DNA from: Mucilaginibacter boryungensis
Lineage (GTDB): Bacteria > Bacteroidota > Bacteroidia > Sphingobacteriales > Sphingobacteriaceae
Assembly: GCF_015221995.1 (NCBI RefSeq)
Contig: NZ_JADFFM010000002.1
Coordinates: 372,001 to 436,000 of the forward strand
Direction: 5' to 3'
DNA length: 64,000 bases
Every line of letters starts with the position of its first letter. Positions within the stretch are counted from its first letter, which is position 1. The translations under genes were made by a program, and so were the position numbers. Below the pieces are notes generated by a model. It did not search any database. It saw only the letters and a list, made by a program, of their open reading frames with translations, and had not been told where the DNA came from. This document shows, one piece after another, positions 37,190-46,719 of this stretch.

Positions 37190-38131
37190 TCAATCGAAAT
37201 TCCTTCCTGACTTTCTTAATACATTATTATAGTTACCATAAAATATCTTCTTTTTTTGCGCTTCAGTAACGTTCGAGGCCAGTATTTTTCCAACACTTTG
37301 ATAATAACAGTTATCCGAACCGAAGAATAGCCTGTCTTCTCCTAATTCCTTTAAGGCAAAATCGATCATGTTCTCGGGGTTATTACTTCCCGATGTATCT
37401 ACATAAATATTTGGATGGCCTTTGAACGATTTGCAGGCATACTCCCAATCGCCGCCGCCACCTATATGCGCGTACTGGAACATACCCTCGGGATATCTTG
37501 TTGCTATAGCTACAAAATCTTCGGGTATGGAAGTATTGGGTTTTATTTTGGTATCATATTTCATGCGATAACCGGCAACGCCTAACTGGCAATTGGAATG
37601 GCAGTGTACGATCATTTTCAGATCGATCATTTTTTCGATGATAGGATAAAACAGCGGATCACTAATTTTTACCTGAGTATAAACTTTTAAACCAACCATC
37701 CCGTTGTCAACACAACGTTTTATTTCTTCAAGCGATTCTTTTTGATAAAGTACGTTTAAAGTAAGCTGACCTACAAAACGGTCGGGGTATTTTTTCATGG
37801 CCTGCATTACCAGGTCGTTATACGATCTAAAGTTGACAGGTGTACCTTCACCGCTGGTTATTGGCCTCGAAATAATCATTTTATTGATACCCAATCTATC
37901 GGCAAATGCAATATTTCCTTCAGGCGGGCCATCAAACAAATTGACGTGGATGTGGGCATCTATTTTCCGGTATTTCATCACTTCTTTCATAACATCGTAA
38001 GAAGCTACCGCATCGCTTGTTAAAGGTTCGTCATGTTTATCTTTGGATGATACCTTCAGCAAGCCCGCCGGCATTACCATACCCGCAGCCGATAAAGCCG
38101 CCCCCGTAACAAATTTCCTCCTGTTTATCAT
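37190..38131 (-). CDS. Tat-exported amidohydrolase-2 family metal hydrolase (PUL B)
   Basis: A 313-residue protein from the ATG at 38131, chosen because it puts the twin-arginine motif NRRKFVTG at residues 3-10, followed by the hydrophobic AALSAAGMVMPAGLL. The TIM-barrel metal hydrolase marks are DAHIHVN, MIVHCHSN, FQYAHIGGGGDW and LFFGSDN. Amidohydrolase-2 members hydrolyse lactones or decarboxylate aromatic and sugar acids. It is the last gene of the PUL B transcript. Export through Tat implies folding with its metal in the cytoplasm. The substrate is unknown; a sugar lactone made by the exported dehydrogenase of the same locus is one option. Confidence 0.82.
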   Translation of the reverse strand: MINRRKFVTGAALSAAGMVMPAGLLKVSSKDKHDEPLTSDAVASYDVMKEVMKYRKIDAHIHVNLFDGPPEGNIAFADRLGINKMIISRPITSGEGTPVNFRSYNDLVMQAMKKYPDRFVGQLTLNVLYQKESLEEIKRCVDNGMVGLKVYTQVKISDPLFYPIIEKMIDLKMIVHCHSNCQLGVAGYRMKYDTKIKPNTSIPEDFVAIATRYPEGMFQYAHIGGGGDWEYACKSFKGHPNIYVDTSGSNNPENMIDFALKELGEDRLFFGSDNCYYQSVGKILASNVTEAQKKKIFYGNYNNVLRKSGRNFD

Positions 38132-38172
38132 AGCCGTTATTAGTAAGTCATCATTAGCTGCCGACAACTAAT

Positions 38173-38985
38173 TTAGTTATTTGCCACCAATTTTAACGCC
38201 AGCGGCGATTTGGTAGCTGTTTTAACCGTGTACTGAGTTGATACCGCATACAGCGTATATAGCTTACCTGCTTCCAGGGACGCAGTAAGGTCTACGGTAT
38301 TTACCGGGTCTAAAAGCGCAGCTGCGGATGTAGCACCATATACTCTAAATGTTACCGAGCTTGCGGGCAAACTAGCATAGTCTGAACTAAACAATTTTAA
38401 ACCAAGTGCTTGTGTTAATGTGGTGGTTGCCGCTGTGCTGCCAACAGTATTTACCTGTAAAAATGTAAGCAACCCTAATGGTGCGTTTAGCGGCTGCGAA
38501 CTCATATTCACAAAACGCACTTTCGCAGTCCCTGCATCGGGCGCGGTTGTATTGTTATCGGCAACGGCGATTAAACCGGTTTTTAAGGTGGTGGTAATAT
38601 TAGTAGCATTTGTCCATAACCTATCCTTTATAAAAAAAGAATACTGGATACCATCGGCAATATTAAGCGTGGTATCGGCAAGTACCGCACCAGTGTTTGT
38701 TTTGGCCGAAATTTTTCTTGAGCCGTTTGTTAACGGATAATATGAAGAAGCATTTGAAAAGGCCACAGCGCCGCCTGTAGTAAGTTTCACATCATCAACA
38801 TACAAATCGGCAGGGGTAGCATTGTTGTTATACGAGCTATGTACCAGGCGTAAACTTGTTGCTGCCGTTACATTACCCTGGTTTGTTGTTTTGTCTTTTT
38901 TACAAGCAGGGGCCAACACGATAATCATCGACATCAGCATAAAAATGTATTTGCCGGCCGTATTTATTGGTAATATCTTTTTCAT
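38173..38985 (-). CDS. DUF4397 lipoprotein (PUL B)
   Basis: A 270-residue lipoprotein from the ATG at 38985; the longer frame to 39024 adds 13 residues before the signal. The signal peptide ends at IVLAPACKK. The repeat unit SLRLVHSSYNNNATPADLYVDDVKL and, later, KVRFVNMSSQPLNAPLGLLTF match DUF4397, an Ig-like extracellular fold found twice per protein. It is 41 bp before the amidohydrolase and 46 bp after the DUF5017 gene. In PULs such proteins fill the accessory surface-protein position. The exact role is unknown. Confidence 0.82.
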   Translation of the reverse strand: MKKILPINTAGKYIFMLMSMIIVLAPACKKDKTTNQGNVTAATSLRLVHSSYNNNATPADLYVDDVKLTTGGAVAFSNASSYYPLTNGSRKISAKTNTGAVLADTTLNIADGIQYSFFIKDRLWTNATNITTTLKTGLIAVADNNTTAPDAGTAKVRFVNMSSQPLNAPLGLLTFLQVNTVGSTAATTTLTQALGLKLFSSDYASLPASSVTFRVYGATSAAALLDPVNTVDLTASLEAGKLYTLYAVSTQYTVKTATKSPLALKLVANN

Positions 38986-39031
38986 AAAATTATTAATAAG
39001 ACCGGAAGAAAACCCTCCGGGCAATGAACAT

Positions 39032-40021
39032 TTACGGTGTAATAGTGAGTACTATTTGTTTAACCACTTCTTTAGTGCTATTTACAGTATTGTTTGATGC
39101 GACAAACGTTGCTTTATAAGTACCTGGCTGAGCATAACTGAACGTGTAGTTAGTAAGTGGGGTGCTTTTTTCCTGGTCTTTAATTGCTACGCTTTTGTCA
39201 TTTCCCAGGTTAATGGAAGCTGTATTGATAGCCGTACTTACCGCCCAGTTTTCGCTTTGCGGGTCGTTGCCGGGATCGTTCACCGGGTCGTAAAGGTTTC
39301 CTAACAAAGTAACCCTGGAACTGCTTACGCTTGATCGGGCAGGGGCAGTTGTTGGGTTTTGGTCAACAATGCGGAAACCTGCCAGTATCTGGTTTACAAT
39401 GGTTGGATTGACAGGTATGTTGGTAGTGCCTATATTTTTTTTGCTCACCAGTGTAAATGCTTCAAGAAACCAGCTCCTTGCTGTTCCATTGATAGCCTGG
39501 GGTTTGGTAATATACTTGTAAGCAAAATAAATAGGCTTGCCTGCTACTAACAGGTCTGATACGTCAACTGAAGTTGAGGTGATCAATGTGGCGGTTGTAG
39601 CATATTTAAAACGTGCGGTTATATCCGTCCAAGTAGCTTTGGTAACGTTTGCATAATCATATTGACCGTTAAAATCGGTTGAAGCCAATACCGCTAACTG
39701 TGGTGGTGCAGTCGCACTTAAAGTACCCTGGGTACCGCCTGATACGCCGCTATTGAATGATAGCTTTGCACCGCCGTCACTATTGTCTATTATTCTGCCG
39801 TTTCGGTAGTCAAATTCCTTTTGCGGTTCGCCTGAATAAAAGGCAACTATATCGGCATCACAGTTGATATTGAAAGTGATGGTTTGCCCTGCCTTGTAGG
39901 TTGTAGCATCAGTTGTCACATCAAATGATGGTTCGCCAGGCTTTTGCAGATGGTCTTTGTTGCACGATGCCGTCAGGATAATGAGGGCAGCTGCTAATAT
40001 ATAGTGATATCTGAATTTCAT
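39032..40021 (-). CDS. DUF5017-type surface lipoprotein (PUL B)
   Basis: A 329-residue lipoprotein with lipobox LTASCNKD. The N-terminal block FDVTTDATTYKAGQTITFNINCDADIVAFYSGE is typical of DUF5017 proteins, which lie next to SusD genes. A PKD/Ig-like strand set closes the protein (TNYTFSYAQPGTYKATFVASN). It lies 17 bp downstream of the SusD stop and is presumably exposed on the cell surface as a glycan-binding accessory. Confidence 0.82.
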   Translation of the reverse strand: MKFRYHYILAAALIILTASCNKDHLQKPGEPSFDVTTDATTYKAGQTITFNINCDADIVAFYSGEPQKEFDYRNGRIIDNSDGGAKLSFNSGVSGGTQGTLSATAPPQLAVLASTDFNGQYDYANVTKATWTDITARFKYATTATLITSTSVDVSDLLVAGKPIYFAYKYITKPQAINGTARSWFLEAFTLVSKKNIGTTNIPVNPTIVNQILAGFRIVDQNPTTAPARSSVSSSRVTLLGNLYDPVNDPGNDPQSENWAVSTAINTASINLGNDKSVAIKDQEKSTPLTNYTFSYAQPGTYKATFVASNNTVNSTKEVVKQIVLTITP

Positions 40022-40038
40022 TTTCTGTTGTTTTAAGG

Positions 40039-41892
40039 TTAATTCCAGCCGGGGTTTTGTGTAAGTGCTTTGTCGTTCAGCAATTCCTGGGCAGGGATTG
40101 GGAGTAACACGAATTTGTCAGTCACCAGGCCATACCAGGTAATCATGTGTGCAACACTGGTAGCCCCTACACCATCAGCAGCGGCTTGTGCCGATGCAGC
40201 TTGCATAGTATTTACATATATACCCCAGCGTATCAGGTCGAACTTGCGCAGCGATTCAAAGCACAATTCGCGTTTTCTTTCATCCTGTATAAATTTCAAA
40301 AAATCCGGTTTCGACATCCCAACAGGGGCATCGGCATCATCTGTATTAAATAAGGTTACGGTAGCCGTAGCCCCCGTGCCATTGCCACCGGTTATAGTAA
40401 CGGCAGGGGCAGAAGTATACTGCCCGTAGCTTAACCAGGTAACGTGATTGGGTGAAAGATTAATAGCAGTTACTTTACCGCCCGATACAACTGCGGTAGC
40501 GGCACCGCCGCCAGCACCGCCGCCGGTAAAGCTTACAGTGGGCGCAGTTGTATATCCTGAGCCTCCGTTGGTAACAGTAATGGTTTTAATACCGCCTATA
40601 GCATAAGCCCTTCGCCTTACCTGGTTAAGGGCATTGTAGGCATCGGCTGTGGGGCCGTTTACCGCATTCTCGGCTTCGGCAAACATTAGCAGTACATCTG
40701 AATACCGTATGATTGTAAAATTCTCAGGCGTTTGGTTAGGGTGATAAGGACGCACTAACTCATATTCCCTCCTCCATTTGGCATTTGGGAAGGTATAGAT
40801 AGATGCCTGGTTAGCAGGGAATGCTTTGTATGTCCTGGTGCCGTCGGCAGCAAGGTTGTAATTCTGCACGTTCCAGCCTTTGCGCACATCGCCAGGGGCG
40901 TATGAGTTATATAAGCCGGAAGTTACCCACATATAGCCCGAGGCATTACCTACCGTAGTAACCGCGGGCGCCACAGCTGCTGTTTGTACAGCGCCGCAAT
41001 TGAAACCAACCTGGCCGGTTTCAGCGGAAAACGTACCGGTACCATCGCCCGAGAACTCAACCTCCCAAATACTTTCCTTAATGTCATATTTATCCTGCGC
41101 TACTTTAATAAATACGTCCGAATAACTTGGGTTCAGCGCATGTCCTGCTTCGGTATCATCCATCACCATTTTGGCCCATTTGCGTGCATCGGCATATTTA
41201 GCTACATCATTCAGCGGTTGACCCGCCATACTGAGGCAAACGCGCGCCAGTATGGCACGCACCGCAGATTTACTTACCCTGCCACCGTAGCCCAGCTGAG
41301 TGATCTTCAATACCAGGCCTTCCGCATCGGTCATATCTTTCAATATCTGCGTATATACTTCAGCTATGCTTGAACGCGGCTTGTCCAGATTATTGATATC
41401 GGTAACAGGCTCTGTAGTTAATGGAACACCGCCGTAGCTTTGTACCAACAGAAAGTAATAATACCCCCTTAAAAACAAGGCTTCGCCGCGCACCTGATCG
41501 CGCAATGCCTGCGGTATGCTTTGGTTACTGTTTACGTTTGCGATTAATACGTTGGCACGCGCAATACCTTTATATAAATCGCGCCAATAGGCAAAAACAT
41601 CAGCCGTAGATGAGGTGAACTGGTTACTGTTTAAATAAGTAGTAAAGTTACTTGCCCTTGCAAAGCCCTCGTCAGCTTCCCACCCTTTAAGGTAATGGAA
41701 CTTGGTTTTATAAAGTTCGCCACTTTGTAAAATATTATACACGGCAGCCAGGGCATAATTTAACTGATCGGCAGTTTGGAAGTAGGTGGAAGGCGCAAGG
41801 CTATCTTCCGGCTTGGGCTTGCTCAGAAACTTTTTACATGAACTTACGCTTATCAGGGCGATAAGAATAAGTAAGCATTTTAATTTTTTCAT
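40039..41892 (-). CDS. SusD/RagB lipoprotein with inserted GGSGY-type repeats (PUL B)
   Basis: A 617-residue SusD protein with lipobox SVSSCKKF. Standard blocks are present: [45 protein letters not shown], and [27 protein letters not shown]. Between LNQVRRRAY and FLKFIQDE, where other SusD proteins have a short loop, about 82 residues (435-516) are inserted. The insert holds two diverged units of the form [16 protein letters not shown]. The gene is 25 bp after SusC. SusD caps the SusC pore and binds glycan; the insert may add a binding surface near the ligand side. Confidence 0.93.
   Translation of the reverse strand: MKKLKCLLILIALISVSSCKKFLSKPKPEDSLAPSTYFQTADQLNYALAAVYNILQSGELYKTKFHYLKGWEADEGFARASNFTTYLNSNQFTSSTADVFAYWRDLYKGIARANVLIANVNSNQSIPQALRDQVRGEALFLRGYYYFLLVQSYGGVPLTTEPVTDINNLDKPRSSIAEVYTQILKDMTDAEGLVLKITQLGYGGRVSKSAVRAILARVCLSMAGQPLNDVAKYADARKWAKMVMDDTEAGHALNPSYSDVFIKVAQDKYDIKESIWEVEFSGDGTGTFSAETGQVGFNCGAVQTAAVAPAVTTVGNASGYMWVTSGLYNSYAPGDVRKGWNVQNYNLAADGTRTYKAFPANQASIYTFPNAKWRREYELVRPYHPNQTPENFTIIRYSDVLLMFAEAENAVNGPTADAYNALNQVRRRAYAIGGIKTITVTNGGSGYTTAPTVSFTGGGAGGGAATAVVSGGKVTAINLSPNHVTWLSYGQYTSAPAVTITGGNGTGATATVTLFNTDDADAPVGMSKPDFLKFIQDERKRELCFESLRKFDLIRWGIYVNTMQAASAQAAADGVGATSVAHMITWYGLVTDKFVLLPIPAQELLNDKALTQNPGWN
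40345..40590 (-). repeat. Inserted Gly-rich repeat module in SusD
   Basis: Encodes residues 435-516 of the SusD protein. Two related units are seen: [22 protein letters not shown], split here as GGSGYTTAP and VSFTGGG, and then [19 protein letters not shown]. Such GSGYTxAP repeats occur in tail-fibre-like and other surface proteins. Confidence 0.75.
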
Positions 41893-41917
41893 ATCAATAT
41901 GTTTTAAATTAACACTG

Positions 41918-44900
41918 TTAAAAAGATGCGTTTACGCCCAGCACAATTGTGCGGGATTGCGGATAAGGTGAAAAATCGAATCCGGGCATTAATACGCCTA
42001 AGCCGCCCCTGGTTGAAACTTCGGGGTCCATACCAGTATACTTGGTCCAGGTAATAAGGTTCTGTGCTGAAACATTAATGCTTAAAGCACTTAGCGAAAA
42101 TCTTTTCAGATATTTAGCGGGAACACTATACGCAAGTGACGCAGTTTTCAGGCGCAGGTATGAGCCGTCTTCAACTGTGCGTGATGAGAAATAGCCTACC
42201 TGCCCCTGGCCACCCGCACGATAGTTTGGCGCATCCTGATTGGTTGGCGACCACCGGTTCTCATAGCTGGCAAATTGGTTCAAATCGGTACGGCCGTTGG
42301 CATTACCCTCAAGAATAATACGGTTGGCATTATAAACATTGTTTCCATACGACCATTGGAAGAACAGGTTCATGGTGAAATTTTTATAAGTGAAGTTGTT
42401 TGAAAAACCTCCATAATGGATGGGTTGGCCACGGCCGATAACCGTCCTGTCAAGCGAGTTCACCGTTCCGTCCCCGTTCAGATCTTTGTATTTAATATCA
42501 CCGGGTTGTTGTGTAGCGGCGCCATTTGTAGGCACACCCGGTTTCAGTACATATACGCCAGGCGCGGGATTGTTAAAATCAGCATATTGATAGTTGCCAT
42601 CCCATACGTAACCGTACATCTGGCCAACTGGCCCGCCTAGTTCGGCCAGGTACATATCGCCGAACGAAACATCAAACGATGGTGAGTTTATAGTTTGTAA
42701 CTGACCGCGAGCTAAAGCAACTATCTTGTTTTTGTTGAAGCTGATGTTGAAATTACTTTCCCATGTAAATTTGCGTGTTTTAATAGGCGTGGTAGTAACA
42801 CTGATTTCCAAACCACGGTTTCTCATCGAACCGATATTTTGTGTAGCTGTGGCAAAGCCTGTCCATGCCGCCAGCGGTGCGCCGGATATTAGCAGGTCTG
42901 TAGTCGATTTATCGTAAACGTCTACTTCCAGTTGGATACGGTCTTTGAATAAACCTAACTCATAACCAATATCTTTAGTGGTGGTCTTTTCCCAGGTAAG
43001 GCCGAGGTTTTCAATACCAGTAGTATAAGCGCCTAATGTTGGCGCATTATTAAAGGTATAGGCGCCGTTTGCAGTAGCATTAACCGCAATAGTTGAATAC
43101 CAGTCGTAATCGCCAATACGGTTGTTACCGGTTACACCATAACTGGCCCTCAGTTTTGAATAGCTGATGAAAGGGATCTTCTTAATAAACTCTTCGTTAT
43201 GCATGTTCCACCCAACACCGGCTGTTGGGAAATAGCCCCACTGTTTAGGGAATTTTGAAGAACCATCGGCCCTTAATGCTACTTTGAGATAATATTTGGA
43301 TTGATAATTATAATCGGCAATGCCAAAGAATGAAGAAAGCCTGCTGCCGGTTGCAGTGGCTACCGGTGCACTTGCGATGCCCTCATCAAGGCCCGCCATA
43401 CCTTCGCTTTCGTTCGGCAGGTTGGTGCCGGTATAGCCATAAGCACGACTGTGAGATGATTGCTGACTGTTGCCTGCAACTACGGTAAGGTGATGAACGT
43501 TATTAAAAGTATTTATATAGGTTAATGTATTTTCATTCGACCAAATATCCATGGTTGTTTGCAGGATCGACCCGTAAATGCCGTTAAGCCTTAACGGGTT
43601 CAACGGGCTGCCTTGCGGTGTTTTTGAGTTATAAAAACGGTCCTGTTCGGGGCGCAGCACATTTTTAATACCCGTAACTTTTAATTGCAGATGTTTTACA
43701 ATATCCCAGGTAAGGTATCCGTTAACCGTCAGGTTTGCGTACGAACTATAATTATATTCATTTTCTGCAGAAATTTTGGGGTTAAGGCGAATATCTGAAG
43801 TATTGATACTTTCCGGGTCGCCATCAGATTCCAGCAGGTTATAATCAGTATTGGAACCTTGTATCGGGCGATAGGCCCATGCCCTAAACCACTGCGCGCT
43901 GGAAAGCGAGGCGACTGGTGTACTTGAAGCTTGTACGCCATAAGCCTTAACTTCCATATAATCCGCGGTGAAGCCTGTTCTGAATTTCTTGCTAATGGTT
44001 TGATCAATGGTGGCACGGCCCTGATATTTTGTGTAGCCAGTATTGATCAGCACACCTTTTTGATCGAAACTTGCCACCGACACCGAGTATTTGGTTTGTG
44101 CATTACCTCCTCTTAAAGCAACATTATTTTTAAGTATCGACCCTGTCCGTGATATTTCACCAGGCCAGTTGATGCCTTGCATATTACGGTATGATTCCAG
44201 TGTTTTACCATTAGCAAGATAATTGCTGGTCGCATCAGCTGCATTACGCTCGAATTGATATTTTACAAATTCGTAAGGATCCATCAATGGAATTTGCCGG
44301 CGAATAGATTGTTTGCCATACGAGCTTGTAAAGGATACTACCGGGCGCCCAATTTTACCTCGTTTTGTTGTTATTACAACCACACCGTTAGTACCGCGCG
44401 AGCCATATACCGCAGTTGATGCCGCGTCTTTTAATATATTTATCGATTCAATATCATCCGGGTTAAGGTTAGCGCTTTCATAGTTTTCTGTAGCAAAACC
44501 ATCAATAATATATAATGGCTGCACGCTATTGTTAAGAGATGAAGCACCTCGGATTTGGATGTTCATCGTATTACCGGGCTGTCCGTCATTTGATGATACC
44601 TGCACACCGGCCACGCGGCCAGCCAATGCTTCAGCAAAGTTTGAAACAGGGGCTTTATTAATATCGGCTATCTTTACAGATCCTACAGCGCCGGTCAAAT
44701 CAGCTTTTCTTACGGTTTGGTACCCTATTACCAGTACTTCGTTTATGGCAGCAGGCTGCTCCTTCATTGTGACATTAATGGTCGTTTGTTCACCCACAGC
44801 TATTTCCTGGGTTTCCATGCCTACAAAAGAAAATACCAGCACATCGGTACTTTTGGCCTTGATACTATATTTTCCGTCATTTCCGGTTGCAACTCCTGTC

Positions 44901-45097
44901 GTTACACCTTTAATTTTCACACTCACACCTGGAAGCGGCTGTCCGGATTCTATTACTGATCCTGTGATTGATTTTATGTTTTGTGAGAAGATTTGTTGTG
45001 GGAAAACAAAAAGCGCGAAAAGGATCATTATCATCATCCCTATACTTAAAGGACTGTTTGATCTGGGTCTTCGCATTGGCGTATAAATTTTTCGCAT
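41918..45097 (-). CDS. SusC/RagA-type TonB-dependent receptor (PUL B)
   Basis: A complete 1059-residue SusC. A signal peptide ([19 protein letters not shown]) is followed by the carboxypeptidase-regulatory-like domain ([21 protein letters not shown]), the TonB-contact region [20 protein letters not shown], the plug with [12 protein letters not shown] and [26 protein letters not shown], and the barrel ending in Phe (VNASF). It imports the PUL B glycan. Site C (GTGTACGTACCCG) lies 28-40 bp before the start codon. The leader on the coding strand carries CCTCC rather than a Shine-Dalgarno sequence, as is usual in this phylum. Confidence 0.96.
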   Translation of the reverse strand: MRKIYTPMRRPRSNSPLSIGMMIMILFALFVFPQQIFSQNIKSITGSVIESGQPLPGVSVKIKGVTTGVATGNDGKYSIKAKSTDVLVFSFVGMETQEIAVGEQTTINVTMKEQPAAINEVLVIGYQTVRKADLTGAVGSVKIADINKAPVSNFAEALAGRVAGVQVSSNDGQPGNTMNIQIRGASSLNNSVQPLYIIDGFATENYESANLNPDDIESINILKDAASTAVYGSRGTNGVVVITTKRGKIGRPVVSFTSSYGKQSIRRQIPLMDPYEFVKYQFERNAADATSNYLANGKTLESYRNMQGINWPGEISRTGSILKNNVALRGGNAQTKYSVSVASFDQKGVLINTGYTKYQGRATIDQTISKKFRTGFTADYMEVKAYGVQASSTPVASLSSAQWFRAWAYRPIQGSNTDYNLLESDGDPESINTSDIRLNPKISAENEYNYSSYANLTVNGYLTWDIVKHLQLKVTGIKNVLRPEQDRFYNSKTPQGSPLNPLRLNGIYGSILQTTMDIWSNENTLTYINTFNNVHHLTVVAGNSQQSSHSRAYGYTGTNLPNESEGMAGLDEGIASAPVATATGSRLSSFFGIADYNYQSKYYLKVALRADGSSKFPKQWGYFPTAGVGWNMHNEEFIKKIPFISYSKLRASYGVTGNNRIGDYDWYSTIAVNATANGAYTFNNAPTLGAYTTGIENLGLTWEKTTTKDIGYELGLFKDRIQLEVDVYDKSTTDLLISGAPLAAWTGFATATQNIGSMRNRGLEISVTTTPIKTRKFTWESNFNISFNKNKIVALARGQLQTINSPSFDVSFGDMYLAELGGPVGQMYGYVWDGNYQYADFNNPAPGVYVLKPGVPTNGAATQQPGDIKYKDLNGDGTVNSLDRTVIGRGQPIHYGGFSNNFTYKNFTMNLFFQWSYGNNVYNANRIILEGNANGRTDLNQFASYENRWSPTNQDAPNYRAGGQGQVGYFSSRTVEDGSYLRLKTASLAYSVPAKYLKRFSLSALSINVSAQNLITWTKYTGMDPEVSTRGGLGVLMPGFDFSPYPQSRTIVLGVNASF

Positions 45098-45124
45098 AAT
45101 GAAATTGATTAGGAGGTTAATACT

Positions 45125-45137
45125 GTGTACGTACCCG
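45125..45137 (+). promoter_or_regulatory. Operator-like site C (GTGTACGTACCCG)
   Basis: Upstream of the minus-strand SusC gene and identical over 16 bases (through GTAA) to site B. The core GTACGTAC is palindromic. The spacing from the start codon is close to that of sites A and D. Confidence 0.65.
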
Positions 45138-45253
45138 TAATATGGGTAAAGTTTATGTCTACATTGTATGCTTTCTATACATGACGTTAATAAATGTATC
45201 CTAACTAAAGGGCTTATTACATTACTTTATTGCCGGTCGCTCTTATGCGTTTA

Positions 45254-46639
45254 TTATCCTTTAACTACTTTCTTCAAACGCTCGGCATTAGCGTGTGTCT
45301 TTTCGATAGCAGACGCTATGGCGTCCATATCTGCTTTGCTTCCTAAAAGCAGGTTCTGTGTAAACCATACCGCTTCATTACATAACTGATTATTCTGGGG
45401 GCACTGGTTCCTATCCATATAATCTTTGTAATTCAGCATTTCCTTAGGATATATTTTTTTATAGTTTTTAGATTCGAAAGTTTCTTTAATAAATGGCTGA
45501 TCGTTCAATGTAGTGTATCCGCTTGAACATGGGACACCCTCGGCCCTTAGTGATTCCAGGAACCCAGCGCGTGATAACCCCTTAAACTCTTCGGATTTAT
45601 AGCGGAACGGAAAAAGGTGAAAAGCAGCCTGCGTTACATTGTCATAAAGTTTATAAGGCAATATACCCGGCACTTTGGCAATTTTTGCACTTAGATAAGC
45701 TGCATTTTCATTACGCGTAACTGTTTGCGCCTGCAAGCGGGCTAGTTGGGCCAGCCCAATTGCAGCCTGGTATTCTGTCAGCCTTACTTTGGTACCCTGC
45801 ATCAGGCTTCCGGTATTTGGCTTTCCAACAAAACTGCCATATGGCAAACCCAGGTTCTGATAGGAGAAACACCTGTCTAAAAACGCATCATCACTACTTA
45901 CAATAGCTCCACCCTCGCCTATTGGAATATTTTTTGAGTTCTGGAAGCTGAAGCATCCGGCATCGCCAATTGTCCCTACCTTTTTATGATTTATCTCGGC
46001 TAACGGCGCCTGACAGGCATCCTCAACAACAAGCAAGTTGTGTTTCTTCGCAATCGCCATAATATGATCCATGTCCGCAGGCAAGCCTAATATATGTACA
46101 GGCAATATCGCTTTGGTGCGCGGGGTAATTTTTGCTTCGATCTTATTTGGATCGATCTGGAAAGTTTGCGGATCAACATCAACAAACACCGGCATAGCAC
46201 CGTTGGCTAAAATAGCTTGTACTGTGGCAACAAATGTATATGGTGGCACAAGTACCTCATCGCCCCCGCGTATGTTTAATTGATCGAGCGCGACAATTAA
46301 AGCATTAGTACCATTGGAAACTACAAGACTGCGTTTAGCGCCTAATGCTTGTGCCCAGGCCTTCTCAAATTCGGCTACTACAGAGGCCCGCGACCATACA
46401 CCGCTCCTTAATACTTCAAGCACACGCTTTTCGTCTGTTTCTGGTATCCATATTGGCCATTTTATCCACCTTGAGGTATCCCAGGCGGCCTGGCCACCCA
46501 GCAATGCAGGCGTCGAGGCTGATTTTGAACCTATGGCGAAAACAGATGGGGCTGCATTTAATGCTAATACAGTGCCTATGCCAGCAATGGAACTTTGTTT
46601 CAAAAATGTGCGTCGTGTTGAAGTAATTCTATTTTTCAT
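45254..46639 (-). CDS. Tat-exported DegT/DnrJ/EryC1/StrS-type PLP aminotransferase (PUL B)
   Basis: A 461-residue protein that starts with a near-perfect twin-arginine signal: STRRTFLKQ (Arg9, Arg10), then SIAGIGTVLALNAAPSVFA. The fold-type I aminotransferase is complete: substrate/PLP phosphate segment VVSNGTNALI, the PLP-binding Asp in VVEDACQAP, and the Schiff-base Lys in SFQNSKNIPIGEGG (Lys236). DegT enzymes aminate keto-sugars or, rarely, dehydrate or deaminate amino sugars; nearly all known ones are cytoplasmic. Here the signal predicts export with PLP already bound. It lies between the lyase gene (80 bp) and the SusC gene, near an exported Gfo/Idh dehydrogenase. Confidence 0.88.
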   Translation of the reverse strand: MKNRITSTRRTFLKQSSIAGIGTVLALNAAPSVFAIGSKSASTPALLGGQAAWDTSRWIKWPIWIPETDEKRVLEVLRSGVWSRASVVAEFEKAWAQALGAKRSLVVSNGTNALIVALDQLNIRGGDEVLVPPYTFVATVQAILANGAMPVFVDVDPQTFQIDPNKIEAKITPRTKAILPVHILGLPADMDHIMAIAKKHNLLVVEDACQAPLAEINHKKVGTIGDAGCFSFQNSKNIPIGEGGAIVSSDDAFLDRCFSYQNLGLPYGSFVGKPNTGSLMQGTKVRLTEYQAAIGLAQLARLQAQTVTRNENAAYLSAKIAKVPGILPYKLYDNVTQAAFHLFPFRYKSEEFKGLSRAGFLESLRAEGVPCSSGYTTLNDQPFIKETFESKNYKKIYPKEMLNYKDYMDRNQCPQNNQLCNEAVWFTQNLLLGSKADMDAIASAIEKTHANAERLKKVVKG

Positions 46640-46719
46640 TTTATGATCGTTTAGAGAGTGTTAGTATTGTAGCTGTTTGATATGATGTAAATTCTCAGTT
46701 GTGTTTTAAGATATTGAGC

